From NCBI GenBank assembly GCA_023444055.1, contig JAEZRV010000021.1:110482-174481 (forward strand): DNA of 64,000 nt. The letters are read 5' to 3'. Position 1 is the stretch's first letter. The number at the start of each line of letters is the position of its first letter. Positions 56,147 to 64,000 of the stretch are shown here, one piece after another. A program made the translations under genes and the position numbers. The notes under the pieces were generated by a model. The model did no database searches and had not been told where the DNA came from. It saw nothing but the letters and a program-made list of their open reading frames with translations. This DNA comes from Bacillota bacterium. Lineage in GTDB: Bacteria; Bacillota; Clostridia; Acetivibrionales; DSM-1351.

Positions 56147-57656
56147 TTTGATTTACTCCTCCCGCTATTGTATACATTATTTTATCCTGTGTCATATCTT
56201 CTCCCTGTAACTCACCTACTACATACAGGTCACGCATAACAATTAATCTAGAGCAGGTACGTAGCATCTCTTCAATCTCAGAAGAAATAAATGTGATACT
56301 CATACCCTCAGAAGCAAGCTTTAGCACTAGCTTTTGAATTTCTACCTTTGTACCAATATCAATTCCACGCGTTGGCTCATCAAGAATAAGATAATCAGGA
56401 TGAGTGAGTAACCAACGAGCAAGAATTACCTTTTGCTGATTTCCTCCAGACAACGAGTTGATAGGAGTATCTGCTGAAGCGGTTTTTATGCCAAGCAAAC
56501 TAATATATTCATCCGCAAATGCCTGAGCTTGAGCTTTAGTAAAAGGCTTGAAGAAACCTCTCATAACCTGTAGCGCAAGTATGATATTATCTCGAACTGA
56601 CAAGTCACCAATAATTCCGTCTCTCTTGCGATCCTCGGAAAGATATGCAATTCCTTTCCTCATGGCTTTTATTGGTGATGTAATATTTACATTCTCGCCC
56701 TTAATTTTTAACTGACCTTCTATGACCTTGTCTGCGCCGAAGATAGCACGCACACACTCACTTCGTCCAGAACCAAGTAGTCCTGCAAATCCGGTTACTT
56801 CACCCTTGTGTGCAGTGAATTTAAATGGCTTTATTCCTGAAGTACTTGAAAGCCCTTCAGTTTCTATTATTGCTTCTTTAGCGTCATTAGTACTTGATTC
56901 CTCGACCTTATGTATGTCAGCTAAATCACCAAGCTCCTTGCCCATCATTTTGGCAACGAGCTCTACCTTTGGTAAGTCTTTTATTTGATATTGTCCAACC
57001 AACTCGCCATTACGTAATACTGTAATTTTGTCGCATAACGCGTACACTTGATCAAGGAAATGGGTAACAAATATTATACCTACTCCTCTGCCCTTGAGTT
57101 CACGCATAAGTGTAAATAGCTTTGCAACCTCCTGTTCATCCAACGATGATGTAGGTTCATCAAGTATCAACACCTTACATTCCATATCAACAGCACGTGC
57201 TATTGCTACCATCTGCTGAACAGCTAAGGAGCAATTGGACAATTGCTGAGTTGGTTTTGCAGGTATCCCAAGATTTTTAAGAATGCTTTCTGCCAGTTTG
57301 TTGCTCTTTTTCCAATTGACTAAAATATCATTGGTTCTTCCTATAAATAGATTCTCGGCAACTGTTAGGTTTGGGCACAATGTAATTTCTTGATATACAG
57401 TACTTATACCAAACTTTTGGGCATCTTGAGGAGACTTGATATTAACTGGCTTATCTATTCCTTTAATACAGACTTCTCCTGCATCCTTAGAATAAACTCC
57501 CGTTAAAACCTTTATTAAAGTGGACTTTCCTGCACCATTTTCGCCCATTAAAGCATGGATTTCTCCTTCACACAAAGTAAAATCCACATTTTGTAACGCT
57601 CGTACACCAGGAAAGCTTTTATATATATTTCTCATTGTAAGTACGGTGTTCTGCAT
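56130..57656 (-). CDS. Sugar ABC transporter ATPase with two nucleotide-binding domains (YtfR-like)
   Basis: 508 residues. First NBD: GENGAGKST P-loop near residue 38, signature LAVQQMVAIARA, Walker B LILDEPTSS. Second NBD: degenerate P-loop GLLGSGRSE, SGGNQQKVILARWL, LILDEPTRG, the normal asymmetry for this family. Start chosen at ATG 57656, although the spacing to GGAGG is long (16 bp); an ATT or TTG start a few codons upstream is possible. Energises import of the ligand bound by the downstream-numbered lipoprotein (57976). Confidence 0.92.
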   Translation of the reverse strand: MQNTVLTMRNIYKSFPGVRALQNVDFTLCEGEIHALMGENGAGKSTLIKVLTGVYSKDAGEVCIKGIDKPVNIKSPQDAQKFGISTVYQEITLCPNLTVAENLFIGRTNDILVNWKKSNKLAESILKNLGIPAKPTQQLSNCSLAVQQMVAIARAVDMECKVLILDEPTSSLDEQEVAKLFTLMRELKGRGVGIIFVTHFLDQVYALCDKITVLRNGELVGQYQIKDLPKVELVAKMMGKELGDLADIHKVEESSTNDAKEAIIETEGLSSTSGIKPFKFTAHKGEVTGFAGLLGSGRSECVRAIFGADKVIEGQLKIKGENVNITSPIKAMRKGIAYLSEDRKRDGIIGDLSVRDNIILALQVMRGFFKPFTKAQAQAFADEYISLLGIKTASADTPINSLSGGNQQKVILARWLLTHPDYLILDEPTRGIDIGTKVEIQKLVLKLASEGMSITFISSEIEEMLRTCSRLIVMRDLYVVGELQGEDMTQDKIMYTIAGGVNQNDKNQ

Positions 57657-57797
57657 AGTAATAATACTCAAACCTCCGTTCAAATACGATATCAGACATT
57701 TTCAATGTCATTTTTCATGTTTTTGAGATTTCTAACCTAAAACTCAATCTATCGACCAATAGCTTATGAGTTTTTAAGCTGATATTAATTTATTTTA

Positions 57798-57855
57798 GAA
57801 ATGCGCGGTGCCAAGTCCTGTAAACAACATTCACATACTCGGGGCCGCGCATTTC
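57798..57855 (-). promoter_or_regulatory. GC-rich hairpin between binding-protein and ATPase genes
   Basis: GAAATGCGCGG and CCGCGCATTTC, perfect 11-bp arms, in the 319-bp spacer of one operon. Probably an mRNA-stabilising or partial-termination element that keeps binding-protein mRNA in excess. Nothing else is seen in the spacer. Confidence 0.65.
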
Positions 57856-57975
57856 AATCAATATCATAGATTGTTCACTTGTTGATAATCGCTGATTATC
57901 AAACAGAAACGATTACCGAATTCAATTATTATCAATGCATAATATCAGTTTCTTAACCGATGTTAACTGAATTAA

Positions 57976-58938
57976 TTAATAAACACGTTTGTCAACAATG
58001 TCTTGTGTGATAGTTGCACAGTCAAACATTTCTTCTGATACATAAGCGTTCTTTTCAACTTTCTCACCAGCTTCAAGCTTATTAATAAGCTCTACAATAC
58101 GTGGACCGTGTAATGGATTACACTCTACATCAAGATTAAATTTACCTTCGAGAACCAACTTAAGCGCCCACTGATTTGCATCAAAAGCGATAACCTTTAC
58201 ATCACCATCTTTACCATATGTAATACCAGCAGCATCCATAGCGTCACAAGCACCACGAGCCATGTTGTCATTTTCAGCATAAACTACTGAGAATTTAGTA
58301 CCACTAGCAATTAAATCAGCAACAGACTGCTTTGCAAGAGTTTCGTCCCAACCCTTCATATTTTGGTTGAATACGATATTCCAGCCATTTGCCTTTGCGC
58401 CATCTTCAATAGCTTTAGAACGACCTAATTGAGCGGAAGAACCAGTATCTCCACCAAGTACAACAATATTGTAATCTTTGAGTGATTGACTCTTTAACCA
58501 ATCAACAGCCTTTATACCTTCTGCTTCAAAATCGGAACAAACCATTGCAGTGTAAAGATCTTCTGCTAAGTCAAGTTTACGGTCAGCCATGATAAATGGG
58601 ATTCCAGCTTCCTTAGCTGATTTTGCTACATCTTCCCAACCTGCTGACTGAAGTCCTAAAACAACAAGATAGTCAACTTCTTCTTGGATAAGTTGCTGTG
58701 CCTGAGAAATTTGTTTTGCATGATCACCTTCACCAAAAACCATCTTTGTCTCAAAACCTGCTGCCTTAAAAGCTTCATTGAATGATTTGGTATTTGCTGT
58801 ACGCCAGTCTGACTCATTGGCATTTGTTTGTACAACACCTACAGTTAGCTTTTCAGATGTGTCCCCAGATTTACTGCCACATGCTGCAAGGGTGAATACT
58901 AATGCCAATGCTAGAACTAAAGAAATTATTCTTTTCAT
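57976..58938 (-). CDS. Sugar-binding lipoprotein of the ABC transporter (YtfQ-like)
   Basis: 320 residues; lipobox LAAC with Cys20. Periplasmic-binding-protein 4 fold (Peripla_BP_4). The ESDWRTANTKS segment near the start is typical of YtfQ, the galactofuranose-binding protein; ECNPLHGPRIVE near the end contacts the sugar in that family. Ligand could equally be another furanose such as arabinofuranose. ATG 58938 with GGAGG 9 bp upstream. First gene of the transporter operon. Confidence 0.93.
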   Translation of the reverse strand: MKRIISLVLALALVFTLAACGSKSGDTSEKLTVGVVQTNANESDWRTANTKSFNEAFKAAGFETKMVFGEGDHAKQISQAQQLIQEEVDYLVVLGLQSAGWEDVAKSAKEAGIPFIMADRKLDLAEDLYTAMVCSDFEAEGIKAVDWLKSQSLKDYNIVVLGGDTGSSAQLGRSKAIEDGAKANGWNIVFNQNMKGWDETLAKQSVADLIASGTKFSVVYAENDNMARGACDAMDAAGITYGKDGDVKVIAFDANQWALKLVLEGKFNLDVECNPLHGPRIVELINKLEAGEKVEKNAYVSEEMFDCATITQDIVDKRVY

Positions 58939-58993
58939 GGGTATTTCCTCCATTCATTTTTTAACTCAATTTCTGAGTTTTCTTTTATTTATA

Positions 58994-59120
58994 AGTATAT
59001 TAAACTTAATTACATAAAAATACGGAATTTTTTACTGTCTTTGTAGTTATTTTTACTGTGCTTCTTTTTCTAATATTCTTTGGTTAAGATTTTTACGATT
59101 TTTGTATGATTTCTTACGAT
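58994..59120 (-). promoter_or_regulatory. Promoter of the sugar transporter with four phased activator half-sites
   Basis: -10 TATACT at 58999-58994 with no good -35. Upstream, on the plus strand, TTTACTGT at 59031-59038 and 59052-59059, then TTTACGAT at 59092-59099 and CTTACGAT at 59113-59120. Each pair is exactly 21 bp apart, two helical turns, the usual spacing for AraC-type direct-repeat sites. The nearest half-site ends about where a -35 would lie. Likely target of the AraC-type regulator at 61790. Confidence 0.6.
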
Positions 59121-59209
59121 GCAAAAAAATATATTAAGTTTTTATACCAAGAACTCAATATATTTTCCATTTAATATGTTTCTATGTATCTATATATTTC
59201 CCAGATTTT

Positions 59210-60304
59210 TTAATAGCTCCGTCCAATACGGTCTTTTTTTGAATTTTGAGCTTCAAATACCTTTCCATACACATATGATAACCGATGTACCTTTTTTCCA
59301 CCTTCTAAGCGTTCAATTACATCTGCTATCATTGGACCTTGCAATGGATTACATTCAATATCAACATTAATCAGACCCGCTTCCATTTTATCAAATGCTT
59401 CTAAAACGCCATCAAAGGAAATGATGGTTATATCCCCATTTACTCCGCAGGTCAATCCTGCCTCCTGTATTGCCTCTATTGCACCAAATGTCATATCATC
59501 ATTTTGTGAAACTAATACATCAATATCATCAAATCTCTGTAAAAGCTTCTTCATTACTTCCTTACCCTTTGCTTTTGTAAAATCACCATTTCCATGGGCA
59601 AGAATATTCCAATTCTTATGATATTTTGCTATATCCTCAAATCCTTTAGAACGTCCAATTTGAGCCGTTGAATTTAATGTACCCTCAAGGACAACAATAT
59701 TTACGTTATCCGTATCTTGTTCATTCTTTTCCTTCGGCACTGCTTCTTCCTGCAATATTTCAATCTCCTTTGAAGCATTATTTTTGTTTTCTTGTTCCTT
59801 TAGATAATTTTCAAGCCATTGTCCTGCCTTCATACCTTCTGCATACTTATCAGTACCGACACATGCCACATAAAGACTTTCATCTTTTGTTTCAATCATA
59901 CGGTCCACTATTATAACTGGAATACCCGCTTGTTTCGCTTCCTCCAAAACTGTATCCCAACCTGTTTCCTTCACTGGGGCAATTACAATATAATCCACCT
60001 CCTGGAATATGAAACTCCTAATTGCCTTTATCTGATTTTCCTGACTCTGTCTGCCATTTGAAAAAATTAACGAAAATCCATTCTTTTTTGTGAGAGCGTT
60101 CTGAATAGATTTGGTATTTGCAGTACGCCAGTCTGATTCAGAACCTAGCTGAGAAAAACCAACAATAATCAAATCAGAATCAATATTCTCTTTATTTACA
60201 GCTTCTTCACTTTGAAGTTTTTTTAATGGAATCAGACTGCAACTGGCAAGAACTATCAGCCCAATAAAGAATATACATACCATGATTTTAATATTTCTAT
60301 TCAT
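59210..60304 (-). CDS. YtfQ-like sensory sugar-binding lipoprotein
   Basis: 364 residues; lipobox LASC (Cys22). Same fold and ligand-site motifs as the transporter protein (ESDWRTANTKS, ECNPLQGPM), with an extra Lys/Glu-rich insertion (about residues 165-200). It overlaps the start of the histidine kinase coding region by 8 bp on the same strand and is not linked to permeases, so it is probably the extracytoplasmic sensor subunit of the two-component system. Confidence 0.85.
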   Translation of the reverse strand: MNRNIKIMVCIFFIGLIVLASCSLIPLKKLQSEEAVNKENIDSDLIIVGFSQLGSESDWRTANTKSIQNALTKKNGFSLIFSNGRQSQENQIKAIRSFIFQEVDYIVIAPVKETGWDTVLEEAKQAGIPVIIVDRMIETKDESLYVACVGTDKYAEGMKAGQWLENYLKEQENKNNASKEIEILQEEAVPKEKNEQDTDNVNIVVLEGTLNSTAQIGRSKGFEDIAKYHKNWNILAHGNGDFTKAKGKEVMKKLLQRFDDIDVLVSQNDDMTFGAIEAIQEAGLTCGVNGDITIISFDGVLEAFDKMEAGLINVDIECNPLQGPMIADVIERLEGGKKVHRLSYVYGKVFEAQNSKKDRIGRSY

Positions 60305-61793
60305 ACGCTACCTCAAATCTTTCATACTCCACCATTTTTGCAGGAATTTTAATTGTGATATCTGTTCCTTCTCCTTTTTTACTTTTTATATCCAGCCCAT
60401 ATATATTACCATAGTTCAATTTAATCCGTTTATTAACATTTGCAAGCCCAAAGCCTGAGCTTTGCTTGCTGCCAGGCATTTCAATTTCTTTTATTAAAGC
60501 ATTTAACTGTTGTTCATCCATTCCAACACCATTATCAATAACATGGAAGTAAACCACTTCGTCTATTATTTCACCTGTTACCGTTATTTTGCCTCTTGCC
60601 CTTAATAATTTAATTCCATGGTATAAAGAATTTTCAATGAGTGGCTGCATAGTCATTTTTAAAATTTGATATCCATATAGCTCTTCAGGAATATTAATCT
60701 CATAATCAAGAATATCTTTATAGCGCGACTGTTGTATCTGTAAATAACTTTTAATGTGAATTTCCTCTTCACGAATTGTAATGAAATCTTTTCCCTTGCT
60801 GACAACAATCCTAAAAAAATCAGAAAGGGACACAACCATATCAATTGCTTCTACATTTTTGTCTCCTTCTATTAGCCAGATAATTGTGTCTAATGTATTA
60901 TATAGAAAATGAGGATTAATCTGATTCTGCAGAAGCTTTGATTCCATATGCCTCAAGTTTTCCTGTTCTAACTTGATGTCATTAACTTGCTGTTCCAGCT
61001 TTAAAGCCATATCGTTAAAGCTGTCAGATAATATTGCTAATTCATCGTGATTTTCACAGGTTGTCCTTGCTGTAAAATCTCCTTTTGCTACCATATCAGT
61101 CTTATCGCATAGTGTCTTGATCGGTTTCGTAATGCTGTCTGTTACAAGAATATTTACTAAAACAGATACAATAATAATAAAAGACAATGCCACAATCATT
61201 ATAAATATTACATTGGCTACTTGCTCATTAAGATTCTGCCTTATTTCTTCAAAATTTTGGGTTTCATAATAAATATAATACTGAATTTCTTCCTGAAACA
61301 GATCTGTAAGAATATAGACATCAGATTCCAGCATTTTAATATTTTCTTCATAGTGACCTGTTTGATTCAAATTTTCACGTATTTCATTAATCCTAGCCTT
61401 AAGAGTATCAAGATTAAGTAGAATACGTTTAATCCAATCAAGACTATCTTTGTTTGATGTTATCTTCTGTAGATTAGTAAAATTCGCTCTTGCATCTTCT
61501 ATCAGCTTGTAGGGATTCTTTAAATCGCTATTTTTATCAATGGATTCGAAAGTTTCTGCTTCAACGACAATCTTATACATGCTTTCGTCCATTTCCTCTT
61601 TAAAATTGAGATTATAATTATTAGCTGAGGTAATCCTTCGTACTATTGTGTCATACGCTGTACTAAAATTATGCAGAGCGGCAATTTGATAAACAGAAAG
61701 TATAATCATAGGTATGATAATTACAACTGCTACCATGAAAAGCTTCAGCCTTAAGGGATATTTGATTTGTTTCCCATTATTATAGTTTATCAT
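60297..61793 (-). CDS. Sensor histidine kinase of the YesM/LytS type
   Basis: 498 residues. Two membrane helices (about 17-38 and 190-215) enclose a helical extracytoplasmic domain; HAMP about 215-268; His_kinase domain with NPHFLYN (phospho-His about 295) and an HATPase with DNGVGMD and GFGLANVNKR. The extracellular part has no evident sugar-binding fold, which fits signalling through the separate lipoprotein. Overlaps the response regulator gene by 4 bp. Confidence 0.92.
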   Translation of the reverse strand: MINYNNGKQIKYPLRLKLFMVAVVIIIPMIILSVYQIAALHNFSTAYDTIVRRITSANNYNLNFKEEMDESMYKIVVEAETFESIDKNSDLKNPYKLIEDARANFTNLQKITSNKDSLDWIKRILLNLDTLKARINEIRENLNQTGHYEENIKMLESDVYILTDLFQEEIQYYIYYETQNFEEIRQNLNEQVANVIFIMIVALSFIIIVSVLVNILVTDSITKPIKTLCDKTDMVAKGDFTARTTCENHDELAILSDSFNDMALKLEQQVNDIKLEQENLRHMESKLLQNQINPHFLYNTLDTIIWLIEGDKNVEAIDMVVSLSDFFRIVVSKGKDFITIREEEIHIKSYLQIQQSRYKDILDYEINIPEELYGYQILKMTMQPLIENSLYHGIKLLRARGKITVTGEIIDEVVYFHVIDNGVGMDEQQLNALIKEIEMPGSKQSSGFGLANVNKRIKLNYGNIYGLDIKSKKGEGTDITIKIPAKMVEYERFEVAYE

Positions 61794-63418
61794 TCTTCAC
61801 CTTCACCTTTACCCTGTAGCCTGTATTCGGACGGTGTACAATTTTGAGTCTTTTTAAATATATAGCTGAAATAATGAGAATCTAAATATCCTACTAGATA
61901 CCCAATCTCACTTATCTTTTTAGAAGAACATCTTAAATAATCTTTTGCCTTCTCCATGCGGATGTCCGTTAAGTATTCTATAAATGTCATACCAGTTTCC
62001 TGATTAAAAAGTGAACTAAAATAATTTGGACTAAGATTAACCGTAGATGCAACCTGGTCTAGTGTAAGATCACTCATAGCAAATTTGAGATGCATATATT
62101 CCTTTGCATGTTCAATAAGACCAGCATACCTTTGCTGACTGCTTTTATTGCGCAGTTCAATCGCTTCTTTGAGTATTGATTTATAAAATTTGCAGCAGTC
62201 CTCAAAGCTAGAAAGGTGATTAATGGCACTATTCATGCTCTTAAGGATATTGTCTATCTTCTCCTTTGGGTAATTTAAAGTCTTAAGAAATCTCATAATA
62301 GCAGAATATCCATCCATTATGATATAATGCCGAAAAATGGTTGACCTCATAGCATTTGTACCAGAACCTTCAAAATAGCTGTCTACAAATTCATCAACAT
62401 CATTAATGGTACCCCTCTTTAAGAATTCTTCCAATAAATTTCTATCGAGATTCTCAAGATTCAACTCGCTGACATTTATCTTGTTACCTATCTGCCCCTT
62501 AATATTGTGCAAATCATTATATGACAAGAACTGGTCCTTGCTTTCAAAATAACGTAGCGAAAAAGCACTGTTAGCATCAAGGTAAGACTGCTGTAAGTCA
62601 CGGACTCGATGAACAACCCTGCCAGTTCCTCCAAAATAATGAGCCTTGTCTTCACAGATACTAATTAATAAATCACACAGTTCCTGAGTTAATGTATCAA
62701 TCTGCAATTCACTTTCGCCCATAAGTATAAAAGCCCATCCATCCATACCACGCTCAAATACTTTTATATCAGGATACCTGTTTAGAGCTTGAGTCATTTT
62801 AGTTTCACATTGTACTATATCATTTGAGTATTCGTACATATCCTGTTGTCCTTTGAATTGAAACAACAAAATACGAAACACTCTTGCCACCATATCAATT
62901 CCAAGTTCCTCTTCCTGTTCAATGATCTGTGAAAGAGACATCTTCCCGCTGACTAAAGCATTAAAAAAATCCTTTCTTTTTTCTCCCTGCTTCTGATAAA
63001 CTAACTGCTGATACTGTTCAAGTATCTGTTTTTCTTTGCGTTCTTTTTCAATTACTGCTACCGCATTTTTTACTGCTGTAACCAGCTTACTAGATGTTAT
63101 TGGTTTTAGTAGGTATTCGCTAACGCCAATATCAATTGCTTGTTGTGCATACCCAAAATCACTATATCCGCTGATAATAATGATTTTTAACTGGGGCATA
63201 TCTTTCTTTAGCAACTTGCTCAATTCAAGACCGTCCATAAAAGGCATTTTTATATCTGTAATAAGAATATCTGGCTGTTCTCTTATAATCATCGGGTATG
63301 CCAGTTCACCATCACTCTCATCTCCCACGATCATGAAGCCTTCATCTTCCCAATGAATTTTGTTCTTGATACCTTCACGAATTACAATTTCATCTTCAAC
63401 TAAAAAAACCTTATACAT
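61790..63418 (-). CDS. YesN-type response regulator with AraC DNA-binding domain
   Basis: 542 residues. Receiver domain 1-125 with acidic pair E8-D9, phospho-acceptor Asp55 (DILITDIKMP), Ser/Thr and KPI; a long central region (about 150-420); and an AraC double HTH at about 440-540 (LTLDQVASTVNLSPNYFSSLF, KKISEIGYLVGYLDSHYFSYIFKK). ATG preceded by GGGGGAAAT. First gene of the three-gene sensory operon; likely activates the transporter promoter at 58994-59120. Confidence 0.92.
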   Translation of the reverse strand: MYKVFLVEDEIVIREGIKNKIHWEDEGFMIVGDESDGELAYPMIIREQPDILITDIKMPFMDGLELSKLLKKDMPQLKIIIISGYSDFGYAQQAIDIGVSEYLLKPITSSKLVTAVKNAVAVIEKERKEKQILEQYQQLVYQKQGEKRKDFFNALVSGKMSLSQIIEQEEELGIDMVARVFRILLFQFKGQQDMYEYSNDIVQCETKMTQALNRYPDIKVFERGMDGWAFILMGESELQIDTLTQELCDLLISICEDKAHYFGGTGRVVHRVRDLQQSYLDANSAFSLRYFESKDQFLSYNDLHNIKGQIGNKINVSELNLENLDRNLLEEFLKRGTINDVDEFVDSYFEGSGTNAMRSTIFRHYIIMDGYSAIMRFLKTLNYPKEKIDNILKSMNSAINHLSSFEDCCKFYKSILKEAIELRNKSSQQRYAGLIEHAKEYMHLKFAMSDLTLDQVASTVNLSPNYFSSLFNQETGMTFIEYLTDIRMEKAKDYLRCSSKKISEIGYLVGYLDSHYFSYIFKKTQNCTPSEYRLQGKGEGEE

Positions 63419-64000
63419 AAATTTCCCCCTAAAAATTTCATAAAGTTATTTTTAAAGTTTTATATAATTAATCTGCTGTCTAGAGGTAATACTAATTTTA
63501 GTCTTAAAATCCTTTTCATATTTTAAAATGCAAAACAGTATTACTTTACTTAGTAAGTTACATATTGTAACACTCTAATAATATCATAAATATTTGGAGG
63601 GCTTGCAAAATAATTTTTATTCTTCTAGCCTCTTCTTTAAAATCTAAAATATCATTGCCTTTTTTTAATAATAATTTTAGCGACACAAATTAAGCCCTGT
63701 TTACGCATTAAATATTAGGGAACTTTCGTAATAATGGTAAAAAATTGGGTTCTAAATATGATACTTTAATTCCTTCTGATGTGTAATCTGGCAAAAATAG
63801 CCATGAACACAGCATATGGCATCAGGCACCAATAGCATAGGCAGACCAGTATCTGCATAGGTACTATAATAATATAGATAGTGTTAACTAAGTTATGAAA
63901 AAATGATTTAAAAGTATTGTACATTGAAAAGTGAAGAATGTACCTAAAAATTGTAATTTGAAGTGGTAGTTTTCGCATTTATTCCACGGTTCTCTTGCCA
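63419..64000. other. Intergenic region upstream of the response regulator
   Basis: AT-rich. GTTACA-TAT-TGTAAC, a small dyad, lies at 63557-63571 and may be a regulator site. A 70-codon minus-strand frame (63766-63978) has no ribosome site and no recognisable family. No gene supported. Confidence 0.4.

Noticed and set aside
63766..63978. 70-codon minus-strand frame near the window end
   Set aside because: No ribosome site, no family, low-complexity hydrophobic composition from AT-rich DNA.
1..64000. tRNA, rRNA or tmRNA genes
   Set aside because: No T-loop GGTTCRANNCC-type segments with acceptor-stem pairing and no rRNA sequence were found on reading.

Overview
The window looks like a chromosome segment of a low-GC, anaerobic, cellulosome-producing clostridium of the Ruminiclostridium (Clostridium cellulolyticum/papyrosolvens) type. 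The reasons are AT-rich intergenic DNA with strong GGAGG ribosome sites, clostridial rpoBC-str operon order, A-type flavodiiron protein, GGGtGRT protein, class II galT, bactofilin/LytM cell-wall genes, and two secreted proteins ending in type-I dockerins whose specificity residues are Ala-Ile or Ala-Thr. Genus is an inference; the gene families are read directly.

Layout. 0-11.3 kb: transcription/translation core (rpoB 3' part, rpoC, L7Ae-like protein, rpsL, rpsG, fusA, tuf). 11.6-19.3 kb: a chemoreceptor, a flavodiiron oxygen/NO reductase, a NifU-like plus GGGtGRT pair behind a structured leader, an unlisted 51-residue protein, and a DMT permease. 19.4-24.7 kb: L-arabinose regulon araR-araB-araA-araD with a perfect 36-bp AraR-like operator. 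24.9-33.8 kb: proB, then a cell-envelope block on the minus strand (PBP1, bactofilin, LytM peptidase, small membrane protein) and a secreted beta-propeller protein. 34-43 kb: a decaying zone with a HTH protein, class II galT, two damaged alpha/beta hydrolases, an EAL-domain relic, a solute-binding-protein relic, two copies of a MITE-like repeat, a secreted CBM9-esterase and a LacI regulator.

43.1-49.8 kb is the most unusual part: an apparent three-gene operon encoding a CcmF-type haem lyase, a secreted HzsA-like di-haem (two CxxCH) beta-propeller protein, and a second secreted di-haem protein with propeller, ricin-type lectin, MauG/cytochrome c peroxidase-like region and a C-terminal cellulosomal dockerin. 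Taken together these predict c-type haem displayed on, or next to, a cellulosome. A convergent large dockerin glycoside hydrolase (GH-A fold, four FN3, CBM6) lies at 50.1-53.3 kb.

53.9-63.4 kb: a sugar ABC transporter of the YtfQ-R-T-YjfF type and, upstream, an extracytoplasmic binding-protein/histidine kinase/AraC-type response regulator set. Four 8-bp half-sites with 21-bp periodicity lie just ahead of the transporter promoter, suggesting direct control by that regulator. No tRNA, rRNA, CRISPR array, prophage or intact transposase gene was seen.
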